Source: Comamonadaceae bacterium (lineage in GTDB: Bacteria > Pseudomonadota > Gammaproteobacteria > Burkholderiales > Burkholderiaceae_C). From it: DNA of 36,384 nt. A program made the translations under genes and the position numbers. Location of the stretch: NCBI GenBank assembly GCA_027485285.1, contig JAIXRH010000009.1, positions 1-36,384 of the forward strand. Reading direction: 5' to 3'. Each line of letters opens with the position of its first letter. Position 1 is the stretch's first letter. The notes below the pieces were generated by a model. That model searched no databases. It was not told where the DNA came from and saw only the letters and a program-made list of their open reading frames with translations. Below are positions 8,012 to 16,575 of this stretch, piece after piece.

Positions 8012-8716
8012 TTAAACGCCCAAATACTCGTTCAGCATTTGTGCTTTGTTATCGAGCTCATTCTTGTGAACTGTGGCCACAATCTGGCCATGCTCCATCA
8101 CATAGTGCCGGTCTGCCAGCGGTGCGGCAAAGCGGAAGTTTTGTTCGACCAAAACAATGGTCAGGCCCTTGGCCTTGAGTTGGCGAATCACGCGGCCCAG
8201 TGTTTGCACAATCACGGGCGCCAAGCCTTCGGTGATTTCATCCAGCAACAAAATGCGTGCGCCCGAGCGCAAGATGCGCGCCATGGCCAACATCTGTTGC
8301 TCCCCGCCTGACAAACGCGTGCCTTGGCTGTGGCGGCGCTCCTTGAGGTTGGGGAACATCTCGTAAATTTCTTCCACTGTCATGCCGCCAGGGCCCACTT
8401 TAGGGGGCAGCATGAGGTTTTCTTCGCAGCTCAGCGTCGAAAAGATACCGCGCTCCTCAGGGCAATAGCCCAAACCCAAGCGCGCAATTTGGTTGGTTTG
8501 CATGCCAATGGTTTCGACGCCATCAATTTGCACCGACCCTGTGCGACGGCCGGTCAAACCCAAGATGGACTTGATGGTGGTCGAGCGACCTGCACCGTTA
8601 CGGCCCAACAAGGTGACCAGCTCACCTTCGTGAATTTCAAAATTCACACCATGCAAGATATGCGACTCGCCGTACCAAGAATCCAGACCCGCAACTTTCA
8701 ACAGCGGCGTACTCAT
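8012..8716 (-). CDS. livF: Branched-chain amino acid-type ABC transporter ATPase LivF
   Basis: A 234-residue cytoplasmic ATPase that powers the LivHM permease together with LivG. The Walker A stretch reads GRNGAGRST at residues 38-46, with Arg44 (codon CGC) where the family has the phosphate-binding Lys. The rest is normal: the Q-loop region lies near residue 80-90, the signature RLSGGEQQMLAMARI near 133-148, Walker B ILLLDEITEGLAP near 155, and the switch His is within VLVEQNFRFA (changed to Gln/Asn, as commonly seen in LivF). The start overlaps the livG stop by 4 bases. I remember similar Arg variants in LivF of relatives, so this may be lineage-wide rather than damage. Confidence 0.92.
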   Translation of the reverse strand: MSTPLLKVAGLDSWYGESHILHGVNFEIHEGELVTLLGRNGAGRSTTIKSILGLTGRRTGSVQIDGVETIGMQTNQIARLGLGYCPEERGIFSTLSCEENLMLPPKVGPGGMTVEEIYEMFPNLKERRHSQGTRLSGGEQQMLAMARILRSGARILLLDEITEGLAPVIVQTLGRVIRQLKAKGLTIVLVEQNFRFAAPLADRHYVMEHGQIVATVHKNELDNKAQMLNEYLGV

Positions 8717-9477
8717 GCGGCCTCCTCGGCGGTGCCCACGTAGGCTTCGAGCACACGGGGGTCTTTGGACACTTGGGCATAAGGCCCTTCGGCCAACACC
8801 GAGCCACGCGCCAGCACCGTGATGGTGTCGGACAAGTCAGACACCACATTCATGTTGTGCTCCACCATCAGCACCGTGCGATTGGCTGAGACTTTGCGAA
8901 TCAAGTCCACCACACGGCCCACGTCTTCGTGACCCATGCCTTGTGTAGGCTCGTCCAAGAGCATCAGCTCTGGGTCCAGCGCCAAGGTGGTGGCAATCTC
9001 AAGCGCACGCTTGCGGCCATAAGGCAGCTCAACGGTTTGTGTTTGGGCAAAGCTGGCCAGATCGACCTGCTCCAACAAGTGCATGGCTTGCTCGTTCAAG
9101 CTGTTGAGGCTGTCCTCAGAGCGCCAAAAATGAAAGCTCGTGCCCAGCTTGCGCTGCAAGCCAATGCGCACGTTTTCCAACACGCTCAGATGCGGAAACA
9201 CGGCAGAAATTTGGAACGAACGGACCATGCCCATGCGCGCCACTTCGGCCGCTTTGAGCGCGGTGATGTCTTGGCCGTTGTAAAAAATCTGGCCCGAGCT
9301 CACCGGCAAAAACTTGGTGAGCAGGTTGAACACGGTGGTTTTGCCAGCGCCGTTGGGGCCAATCAAAGCATGGATGGCACCGCGCTTAACTTGCAGGTTC
9401 ACGCCATCCACGGCAATGAAGCCTTTGAATTCGCGTGTCAGCTGCTTGGTTTCTAAGATGAAGTCGTTGCGTGTCAA
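8713..9477 (-). CDS. livG: Branched-chain amino acid-type ABC transporter ATPase LivG
   Basis: A 254-residue cytoplasmic ATPase, partner of LivF. Walker A is canonical (GPNGAGKTT near residues 38-46). The LivG-type block RTFQ reads RSFQISAVFPHLSVLENV near residues 85-102. The signature is LPYGRKRALEIA, and Walker B is LMLLDEPTQGM. The switch region reads VLMVEHNMNVV with its His. The start is TTG at 9477: an in-frame TGA lies at 9490-9492 and there is no ATG or GTG between, so TTG is the only conventional option. The Shine-Dalgarno site is poor (AGG only one base away), suggesting modest initiation. It is the first gene of the liv operon. Confidence 0.92.
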   Translation of the reverse strand: MTRNDFILETKQLTREFKGFIAVDGVNLQVKRGAIHALIGPNGAGKTTVFNLLTKFLPVSSGQIFYNGQDITALKAAEVARMGMVRSFQISAVFPHLSVLENVRIGLQRKLGTSFHFWRSEDSLNSLNEQAMHLLEQVDLASFAQTQTVELPYGRKRALEIATTLALDPELMLLDEPTQGMGHEDVGRVVDLIRKVSANRTVLMVEHNMNVVSDLSDTITVLARGSVLAEGPYAQVSKDPRVLEAYVGTAEEAA

Positions 9478-9519
9478 ACCTAGGGGCTTTCAATGAGAGT
9501 ACGTCTGTCTAGGAAGCGC

Positions 9520-9548
9520 ATGCTAAACATCGATTGCCTCAGTCGCAA
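9520..9548 (-). promoter_or_regulatory. Candidate sigma-70 promoter of the liv operon
   Basis: On the minus strand TTGCGA (9543-9548) and TAGCAT (9520-9525) are separated by 17 bases. Each matches four of six consensus positions. They would start a transcript near 9513, about 36 bases before the livG start codon. This is the best pair I see between livG and the secF terminator. Confidence 0.3.
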
Positions 9549-9623
9549 AGGGGTAAACCCGTTTTGAAGTCACATGCAAGACAAATCAAGCACCACCGGC
9601 AAGGAACGCTGTCACGCAGAGGT

Positions 9624-9652
9624 AAAAAAGCCGGTTCGCAAACCGGCTTTTC
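9624..9652 (-). terminator. Intrinsic terminator of the yajC-secD-secF operon
   Basis: A 7-bp GC-rich stem GCCGGTT (9630-9636) and AACCGGC (9641-9647) with a 4-base loop. On the minus strand it is followed by six T (the A run at 9624-9629), 19 bases past the secF stop. This is a standard rho-independent terminator. The plus strand also carries four T after the stem. Confidence 0.85.
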
Positions 9653-9670
9653 CTTGCAAGACATGGGGGC

Positions 9671-10624
9671 TTACACCACGGCGCCTGAGTTTTCGTCATC
9701 CGGATCACCCGGCGCTTTGGGCGGGTGTTTGATGAGGTCTTCACGGCGAATGCCCAGCCACATGGCAATGGCTGCCGCCACGAACACCGAGGAATAAATG
9801 CCAAAGCAAATGCCAATGGTCAGCGCCAGCGCAAAGTAGTGCAGGGTTGCGCCACCAAACAGCAACATGGACAACACCATCAGCTGCGTGCAGCCGTGCG
9901 TGATGATGGTGCGGCTGATGGTGGAAGTGATCGCGTTGTCAATGATCTCGACGGTGTCCATCTTGCGGTAGCGACGGAAGTTTTCGCGGATCCGGTCAAA
10001 AATCACCACCGACTCGTTGACGGAGTAACCGAGCACCGCCAGCACCGCGGCCAACACGGGCAGCGAAAACTCCCACTGGAAGTAAGCGAAGAAGCCCAAG
10101 ATGATGATCACATCATGCAAGTTGGCGATGATGGCGGCCACCGCAAACTTCCACTCGAAGCGCATGGCCAAATAAATCATGATGCCGATGACCACGAAGG
10201 CCAGGGCCTTGAGCCCATCCACTGCCAATTCGTCGCCCACTTGCGGCCCCACAAACTCGGTGCGCCGCAGCACCACATTGGCGTCCGTCGTCTTGAGTGC
10301 GGTCAGCACTTGCTCGCTTTGCTGCGCAGAGCTTTGGCCCTTCACCGCAGGCATGCGAATCATCACATCGCGGGCCGTGCCAAAGTTTTGCACTTGGACG
10401 TCGGTGAAGCCAAGCCTGGCGATTTGGTCACGCACGGCATTGAGGTCAGCGGGTTGGCTGTAGCTGACTTCCATCAGCGTGCCGCCCGTGAATTCGACCG
10501 ACAGGTGCAAGCCACGGCTGAACAAGAAAAACACCGCGGCCAAAAACGTGATGAACGAAATGGCATTGAATGCCACCGCGTTCTTCATGAACGGGATGTC
10601 TTTGCGGATCTTAAAAAACTCCAT
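9671..10624 (-). CDS. secF: Protein translocase subunit SecF
   Basis: A 317-residue inner membrane protein that, with SecD, uses the proton gradient to drive late steps of Sec export. The N-terminal segment KNAVAFNAISFITFLAAVFFLFSRGLHLSVEFTGG (about residues 14-48) holds the first membrane helix and the FxGG motif. The five C-terminal helices include LAAVLAVLGYSVNESVVIFDRIRENFR near residue 190-216, the strongly conserved block of the family. A short acidic tail follows. It starts 12 bases after secD and is the last gene before the operon terminator. Length is typical. Confidence 0.96.
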   Translation of the reverse strand: MEFFKIRKDIPFMKNAVAFNAISFITFLAAVFFLFSRGLHLSVEFTGGTLMEVSYSQPADLNAVRDQIARLGFTDVQVQNFGTARDVMIRMPAVKGQSSAQQSEQVLTALKTTDANVVLRRTEFVGPQVGDELAVDGLKALAFVVIGIMIYLAMRFEWKFAVAAIIANLHDVIIILGFFAYFQWEFSLPVLAAVLAVLGYSVNESVVIFDRIRENFRRYRKMDTVEIIDNAITSTISRTIITHGCTQLMVLSMLLFGGATLHYFALALTIGICFGIYSSVFVAAAIAMWLGIRREDLIKHPPKAPGDPDDENSGAVV

Positions 10625-10636
10625 CGTGATTCCTCT

Positions 10637-12490
10637 TTATGCGCGCCACACAGTGCCAATAGACACGCTTTGCAATTTCTTTTGGCGGCCATACCAAAGG
10701 TTGACCAAGCCACGCGAGAAAAACACCGCAGAGAACATGCTGGTCAAAATGCCGAGGCAGTGCACCACAGCAAAGCCGCGCACAGGGCCCGAGCCAAAGG
10801 CCAACAAAGCCAAGCCCGCAATCAGGGTGGTGACGTTGGAGTCAAGAATGGTGGCCCACGCACGGTCGTAGCCGGCGTGGATGGCGGACTGGGCTGACGC
10901 ACCGTTGCGCAACTCTTCGCGCACACGTTCATTGATCAGCACGTTGGCGTCAATCGCCATGCCGAGCACCAAAGCCATCGCGGCCATGCCAGGCAATGTC
11001 AAGGTGGCTTGCAACATGGAGAGCACAGCCACCAAGAGCAACAAGTTCACCGCCAACGCCACGCTAGAAAACACGCCGAACAACATGTAATAAATGCACA
11101 TGAAAGCCGTCACCGCCACAAAGCCCCAAGTGACGGAGTCAAAACCTTTGGCAATGTTTTCAGCACCGAGGCTTGGGCCAATGGTGCGCTCTTCGATGAT
11201 TTCCATCGGGGCAGCCAACGAGCCAGCGCGCAACAACAAGGCTGTGTCATTGGCTTCTGTGGTGCTCATGCGACCCGAAATTTGCACCCGGCCACCGCCA
11301 ATTTCGCTGCGAATCACAGGCGCGGTCACCACTTCGCCCTTGCCTTTTTCAAACAAAATGATGGCCATGCGCTTGCCCACGCTCTCACGCGTCACGTCTT
11401 TGAAAATGCGTGCGCCCTTGGCGTCCAGCGTCAGGTGGACGGCGGCTTCTTGGTTTTGGGTGTCAAAGCCAGGCTGTGCGTCGGTCAGGTTTTCGCCGGT
11501 CAAGATGACTTGTTTTTTCACAATCACCGCTTGGCCACTGCGCTCCAAGAATCGCTCTGTGCCAAACGGCACAGGACCATTGCCAAACTCTGCCGCACGG
11601 GCTTCGGCACTGTCGTCCACCATGCGGATTTCCAGCGTGGCAGTACGGCCCAAAATGTCTTTGGCCTTGGCTGTGTCTTGCACACCTGGCAACTGGACCA
11701 CGATGCGGTCTAGACCTTGCTGCTGAATCACAGGCTCGGCCACACCCAACTCGTTGATGCGGTTGTGCAGCGTGGTGATGTTTTGCTTGATGGCTTGCTC
11801 TTGCACGCGCTTGGCCGCCGCAGGGTTGATGACCGCGGTGAGCTTGACGTCCGCGCCGTCAGAGCTGCTGGTGGTTTGCAAATCAGCAAACTGGTCTTGA
11901 ATCACGCGCTGCGCAGCTTCCAAGGTCGCCATGTCGCGAAAGCGAATCTCGATGGTTTGGTTGTTGCGGCTGATGCCGCTGTGGCGCACGTTCTTTTCGC
12001 GCAAACCGGTGCGAATGTCACCCGCCAAAGACTCGGCCTTTTTGGTCAGCGCCGCAGGCATGTCGACTTGCAACATGAAGTGCACACCGCCGCGCAAGTC
12101 CAAACCCAAATACATGGGCGACGCATTCAGGGCGGTCAGCCACGCAGGGGAGCGGGCCAACAAATTGAGCGCCACCACATACGAGGCGTCGTTGGCATCG
12201 GGCACCAAGGCTTGCTGGATGACGTCTTTGGCTTTGATTTGTTTGTCGGTGCTGTCAAAGCGCACTTTGAGGGAGCTGCCGTCCAAAGTCACCACATCGG
12301 GTGCAAGGTTGGCAGCAGCCAAAGCTGCTTGCACGCGGTCTTGCACCGCCAAATCCACCTTGACCGAGGGCTTGGCTGATGACACTTGCACCGCAGGTGC
12401 TTCACCAAAAAAGTTAGGCAGGGTGTAGAGGCTGCCGATCAACAAAGCGATCACGATGATCGCGTACTTCCAAAATGGGTAACGGTTCAT
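10637..12490 (-). CDS. secD: Protein translocase subunit SecD
   Basis: A 617-residue inner membrane protein, partner of SecF in the Sec translocon. It has one N-terminal membrane helix (YAIIVIALLIGSLYTLPNFFG, residues 9-28), the LGLDLRGGVHFMLQVD motif near residues 128-143, and a long periplasmic P1 region. Five C-terminal helices contain MAALVLGMAIDANVLINERVREELRNG-type sequence near residues 505-535. Length agrees with proteobacterial SecD. It lies between yajC and secF with short spacers (20 and 12 bases), the standard order. The queA and tgt genes that often precede yajC are not present; an oxidoreductase gene is upstream instead. Confidence 0.96.
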   Translation of the reverse strand: MNRYPFWKYAIIVIALLIGSLYTLPNFFGEAPAVQVSSAKPSVKVDLAVQDRVQAALAAANLAPDVVTLDGSSLKVRFDSTDKQIKAKDVIQQALVPDANDASYVVALNLLARSPAWLTALNASPMYLGLDLRGGVHFMLQVDMPAALTKKAESLAGDIRTGLREKNVRHSGISRNNQTIEIRFRDMATLEAAQRVIQDQFADLQTTSSSDGADVKLTAVINPAAAKRVQEQAIKQNITTLHNRINELGVAEPVIQQQGLDRIVVQLPGVQDTAKAKDILGRTATLEIRMVDDSAEARAAEFGNGPVPFGTERFLERSGQAVIVKKQVILTGENLTDAQPGFDTQNQEAAVHLTLDAKGARIFKDVTRESVGKRMAIILFEKGKGEVVTAPVIRSEIGGGRVQISGRMSTTEANDTALLLRAGSLAAPMEIIEERTIGPSLGAENIAKGFDSVTWGFVAVTAFMCIYYMLFGVFSSVALAVNLLLLVAVLSMLQATLTLPGMAAMALVLGMAIDANVLINERVREELRNGASAQSAIHAGYDRAWATILDSNVTTLIAGLALLAFGSGPVRGFAVVHCLGILTSMFSAVFFSRGLVNLWYGRQKKLQSVSIGTVWRA

Positions 12491-12510
12491 GGTCGCTTCG
12501 TCGTTTGATC

Positions 12511-12840
12511 TTAGATAGAGCCTTTGGGCAGCACTTGCACCACGGCTTGGCGTTGCAATTGCACTTCCACGCCCGCAGAGATTTCAATGGTCACGGTGGC
12601 ATCCGCCAAGGCAGTCACCTTGCCGAGCAAGCCGCCGGCTGTGGCAATTTCGTCGCCTTTGGCGATGGCTTCGATCATGGCTTTGTGTTCTTTTTGACGC
12701 TTCATCTGGGGACGAATCATCACGAAATACAAGACCACAAACATCAGCACCAAAGGCAACATGCCTTGCAGAGAAGACATCATGTCATTGCCTGCGGCAG
12801 CGGCAGGAGCGGTTTGGGCAAAAGCAGAAGAAATCAACAC
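12511..12840 (-). CDS. yajC: Preprotein translocase subunit YajC
   Basis: A 109-residue single-span inner membrane protein that associates with SecDF. The hydrophobic helix GMLPLVLMFVVLYFVMIRP lies near residues 26-44, followed by QMKRQKEHKAMIEAIAKGDEI and the GG(L)LGKV turn that mark the family. I choose the GTG at 12840 because it has a GGAG ribosome site about nine bases upstream and gives the usual YajC length. The open frame extends to 12897, but those extra residues are unlike the family. It is the first gene of yajC-secD-secF. Confidence 0.93.
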   Translation of the reverse strand: MLISSAFAQTAPAAAAGNDMMSSLQGMLPLVLMFVVLYFVMIRPQMKRQKEHKAMIEAIAKGDEIATAGGLLGKVTALADATVTIEISAGVEVQLQRQAVVQVLPKGSI

Positions 12841-12927
12841 GGTCAGACTCCAAATTGAGGGACTGCTGCCAGGGTACAAAACGCCCCAGCAGGCCAACCG
12901 CGAATTGTATGCGGCTGATTTGTCACC

Positions 12928-15900
12928 TCAATGTTGGGCAGACCACTGCAGTTTCAAGGCCTCCCACTTCAGACGGGCAGCCGCCAAGTGGCGCGCTTTG
13001 ACATGGCCAAAGCCTTTGATTTGTTCAGGTATTCGCGCCAGCTCTAAAGCCAGCGCATGGTTGCTGGTGTCAAGCTTGGCGATCACCATGTCTAGGCTGT
13101 CCGTGTACTGCTGGATGAGTTCGCGCTCGGTGCGACGCTCTTCGGTGTAACCAAACACATCCCATGCAGAACCTCTGAGCACCTTCAAATGTTTGAGCAG
13201 CTTGAAGCACGTGCGCATGAGCGGCCCGAACTTTTGTTTTTGCAACTCGCCTTTCTCGTTGGTCTTGGCCACGAGCGGCGGAGCCAAGTGGTAGTTGAGG
13301 GTGTAGTCGCCCTCAAACATGCCGCTGATTTTTTGCAAAAAGGCGGAGTCGGTGTGCAAGCGCGCCACTTCGTACTCGTCTTTGTAGGCCATGAGTTTGA
13401 ACAGGTTGCGCGCCACGGCTTCGGTGAGCGTGGTTTTGTGCAAGGCCGCTTCGGCGCTGCGCACCCGCGCCACCACGGCGCGGTAGCCATTGGCATAGGC
13501 CGCGCTTTGGTAGTCGGTGAGAAACGCCACGCGCTTGGCGACCAGCGCATCAATGCCATCGGGCTTGTGAAACTGCACCACTTGCGCGGGGGCGAGCAAG
13601 GCTTGCACCGCGTCCCCATGCGCGGCGCAGTGACGGCCCCATTCAAACGCGACCTTGTTTTGCGCCACGGCCATGCCGTTGAGCTCCATGGCACGCATCA
13701 AGGCCTCGAGGCCCAAAGGCACCCAGCCTCTTTGCCACGCAAAACCCAAGATCATGGGGTTCACAAAAATGCTGTCGCCCAGCACTTGTGTGGCCACGCG
13801 GTCGGCATCCAAGGTGCCCACGCCCTCTGCGCCCACGGCCTGCACGATGGCGGCCATGCATTCGTCACCTGGGTTTTGCCAATTCGCGTTTCGCACAAAA
13901 GCAGCCGTGGGTGCGCTGTGCGCATTGAGCGCCACATGGGTGCGGCCAGCGTGCATGCGTTGCAAAGTTTCTTTGCCTGCCACCACGATGGGGTCGCAAC
14001 CAATGATCAAGTCAGCGGCAGCAATGCCCACGCGGGTGGTGCGAATGTCGTCTGGGTGGTTGGCAATGAGCACATGGCTCCACGTGCTGCCGCCTTTTTG
14101 GGCCAAGCCAGCCGCGTCTTGCGTGACGATGCCTTTGCCTTCGATGTGCGCGGCCATGCCCAGCAATTGACCAATGGTGATGACACCCGTGCCACCCACT
14201 CCCGCCACCACCATGCCCCAGGCTTGGGTGGTGTCGGGCAAGGTGGGCTGTGGCAATGCAAGTGCGGGCAAGTCGATGCGCGACACGCCTTTGGCTTTTT
14301 TCTTCAGCTGTCCGCCCTCAACAGTGACAAAGCTCGGGCAAAAACCTTTGACGCAGCTGATGTCTTTGTTGCACGTGCTTTGGTTGATGGTGCGCTTGCG
14401 ACCAAACTCGGTTTCGAGGGGCTCCACGCTCATGCAGTTGCTTTGCACGCCACAGTCGCCACAGCCTTCGCACACCAGCTCGTTGATGAGCACTCGCGTG
14501 GCAGGGTCGGCCAGGGTGCCGCGTTTGCGACGGCGACGTTTCTCGGTGGCACAGGTTTGGTCGTAAATGATGACCGTGCAACCTTTGATCTCGCGCATCT
14601 CGCGCTGGATGCGGTCCAACTCGTCGCGGTGGAACACCGCCACGCCGTCGACCAAGCCTGCGCCTTCGTATTTCTCAGGCTCGTCCGTCACCACGGTGAT
14701 GCGTTGTGCGCCTTCGGCTTTCATGCTTTGTGCGATTTGCAACACGCTGTGACCTTCTGGTCTTTCTCCAATGCGTTGCCCACCCGTCATCGCCACCGCA
14801 TCGTTGTAGAGCAGCTTGTAGGTGATGTTCACGCCTGCCGCAATGCTTTGGCGAATCGCCAAAATGCCGCTGTGAAAATAAGTGCCATCGCCTAAATTGG
14901 CAAAGATGTGGGAATCGTTGACAAACGGTTGTTGGCCCACCCAAGGCACGCCTTCGCCACCCATTTGTGTGAAGCCATGCGTGTCGCGGTCCATCCAGAG
15001 GACCATGAAGTGACAGCCAATGCCCGCCATCGCACGCGAACCTTCGGGCACTTGGGTCGACGTGTTGTGCGGACAGCCCGAACAGAACCAAGGCAAGCGG
15101 TCGGCTTTGAGCGTCACCGCAGTCATGGCTTGTTCTTTGGCGGTGATGATGGCCAAGTGTGCGTTGATGCGGGCGGTGGTGTCGGCATCCACGCCGAGTT
15201 TGAGCACACGCTGCGCAATGGCTTTGGCAATGAGGGCGGGATTCAAGTCGGCATTGGCACGCAGCAACGTGTTGGCACTGGGGTTGGGCATGGACCATTC
15301 GCCACCGCCGCCACCGAAGGGGCCTTGTTTGCCGTCATCGTCCATCTCGTTGAACTTGCCCAACACATTGGGCCGCACATCGGCGCGCCAGTTGTACAGC
15401 TCTTCTTTGAGTTGGTACTCAATGACTTGGCGCTTTTCCTCGATCACCAAAATCTCTTGCAAACCCGTGGCGAACTCACGCGTGAGCTGCGCATCTAAGG
15501 GCCACACCACGGCCACCTTGTGCAAACGAATACCCAGGCGGCGACAGGTCGCATCGTCCAGCCCCAAATCGAACAGCGCTTGCCGCGTGTCGTTGAACGC
15601 TTTGCCACTGGCAATCAAACCCAGCCGGTCGTTCGCGCTTTCGATCACGTTGTGGTTCAAACGGTTGGCACGCACATAGGCCAAAGCGGCGTACCACTTG
15701 TAGTCAAACAAACGGGCTTCTTGCGCCAAAGCTGTGTCGGGCCAGCGGATGTGCAAGCCGCCCTCAGGCATGTCGAACTCAGGGATGACGATGTTCACGC
15801 GCTGCGGGTCGATCACGGCGGTCGAGCTGGACTCGACAATTTCTTGAATCGTCTTCATGCCCGACCACACGCCGCTGAAGCGGCTCATGGCGATGGCGTG

Positions 15901-16488
15901 CAAACCCAAATCTAAGATTTCTTGCACGTTGCTGGGAAAGAACACCGGCGTGCCGCAGGCTTTGAAGATGTGGTCACTTTGGTGAACCGCTGTCGAGCTT
16001 TTGGCCACGTGGTCGTCACCCGCAATGGCCAGCACGCCGCCCCAGGGCGTGGTGCCCGCCATGTTGGCGTGCTTGAACACGTCCGAGCAACGGTCCACCC
16101 CCGGGCCTTTGCCATACCAAATGCCAAACACGCCATCAAACTTGTTGCTGCCAGGCGGTGCAAAGCCCAACTGCTGGGTGCCCCACAGTGCAGTGGCGGC
16201 CAGCTCTTCATTCACACCGGGTTGGAAGACGATGTTTTGCGCTTCTAGGTAAGGCTTGGCTTTCCACAGCGATTGGTCATACGTGCCCAAGGGTGAGCCG
16301 CGATAGCCGCTGATAAAGCCGGCGGTGTTTTTGCCTTGCAGGGCATCGCGTTGGCGCTGCAGCATGGGCAGCTTGACCAGCGCTTGCACGCCGCTCATGA
16401 AGGCGCGGCCCACATCGAGGCTGTATTTGTCGTCCAGCGTCACGGTGTCGAGTGCGCGGCGAATGTGCTCGGGCAGGGGGGCGTTCAT
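12928..16488 (-). CDS. Indolepyruvate ferredoxin oxidoreductase, fused subunits
   Basis: A 1186-residue cytosolic enzyme that decarboxylates aryl or branched 2-oxoacids to acyl-CoA and passes electrons to ferredoxin. The N-terminal pyrimidine-binding part has GFISGYRGSPLGTYDQ near residue 57. The thiamine-diphosphate-binding half has CSGCPHNTSTQVPEG near residue 475 and GDGTYFHSG near 535. A cysteine cluster near residues 668-720 (CEGCGDCG, then C-N-K and C-V-K-G-F-C-P-S) would bind Fe-S. The gamma-type domain starts at GVGGTGVITIGQLLG near residue 757. The C-terminal part is the extra domain common to the fused proteobacterial form. It stands alone between yajC and mltA; function in 2-oxoacid or aromatic amino acid breakdown is known of the family, not shown here. 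Confidence 0.92.
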   Translation of the reverse strand: MNAPLPEHIRRALDTVTLDDKYSLDVGRAFMSGVQALVKLPMLQRQRDALQGKNTAGFISGYRGSPLGTYDQSLWKAKPYLEAQNIVFQPGVNEELAATALWGTQQLGFAPPGSNKFDGVFGIWYGKGPGVDRCSDVFKHANMAGTTPWGGVLAIAGDDHVAKSSTAVHQSDHIFKACGTPVFFPSNVQEILDLGLHAIAMSRFSGVWSGMKTIQEIVESSSTAVIDPQRVNIVIPEFDMPEGGLHIRWPDTALAQEARLFDYKWYAALAYVRANRLNHNVIESANDRLGLIASGKAFNDTRQALFDLGLDDATCRRLGIRLHKVAVVWPLDAQLTREFATGLQEILVIEEKRQVIEYQLKEELYNWRADVRPNVLGKFNEMDDDGKQGPFGGGGGEWSMPNPSANTLLRANADLNPALIAKAIAQRVLKLGVDADTTARINAHLAIITAKEQAMTAVTLKADRLPWFCSGCPHNTSTQVPEGSRAMAGIGCHFMVLWMDRDTHGFTQMGGEGVPWVGQQPFVNDSHIFANLGDGTYFHSGILAIRQSIAAGVNITYKLLYNDAVAMTGGQRIGERPEGHSVLQIAQSMKAEGAQRITVVTDEPEKYEGAGLVDGVAVFHRDELDRIQREMREIKGCTVIIYDQTCATEKRRRRKRGTLADPATRVLINELVCEGCGDCGVQSNCMSVEPLETEFGRKRTINQSTCNKDISCVKGFCPSFVTVEGGQLKKKAKGVSRIDLPALALPQPTLPDTTQAWGMVVAGVGGTGVITIGQLLGMAAHIEGKGIVTQDAAGLAQKGGSTWSHVLIANHPDDIRTTRVGIAAADLIIGCDPIVVAGKETLQRMHAGRTHVALNAHSAPTAAFVRNANWQNPGDECMAAIVQAVGAEGVGTLDADRVATQVLGDSIFVNPMILGFAWQRGWVPLGLEALMRAMELNGMAVAQNKVAFEWGRHCAAHGDAVQALLAPAQVVQFHKPDGIDALVAKRVAFLTDYQSAAYANGYRAVVARVRSAEAALHKTTLTEAVARNLFKLMAYKDEYEVARLHTDSAFLQKISGMFEGDYTLNYHLAPPLVAKTNEKGELQKQKFGPLMRTCFKLLKHLKVLRGSAWDVFGYTEERRTERELIQQYTDSLDMVIAKLDTSNHALALELARIPEQIKGFGHVKARHLAAARLKWEALKLQWSAQH

Positions 16489-16575
16489 GGGTAGCTCCTA
16501 AATCAGCGGCTTTGCGTTTTGAGTTTAGGACGAGATGTCACCCGAATGATGAACGTGCGTGACATGAAGCATGTT

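Noticed and set aside
13189-14895. Long plus-strand open frame (568 codons) antisense to the indolepyruvate oxidoreductase gene
   Set aside because: Its product is His/Ala/Val/Gly-rich without any domain and mirrors the codon bias of the real gene on the other strand.
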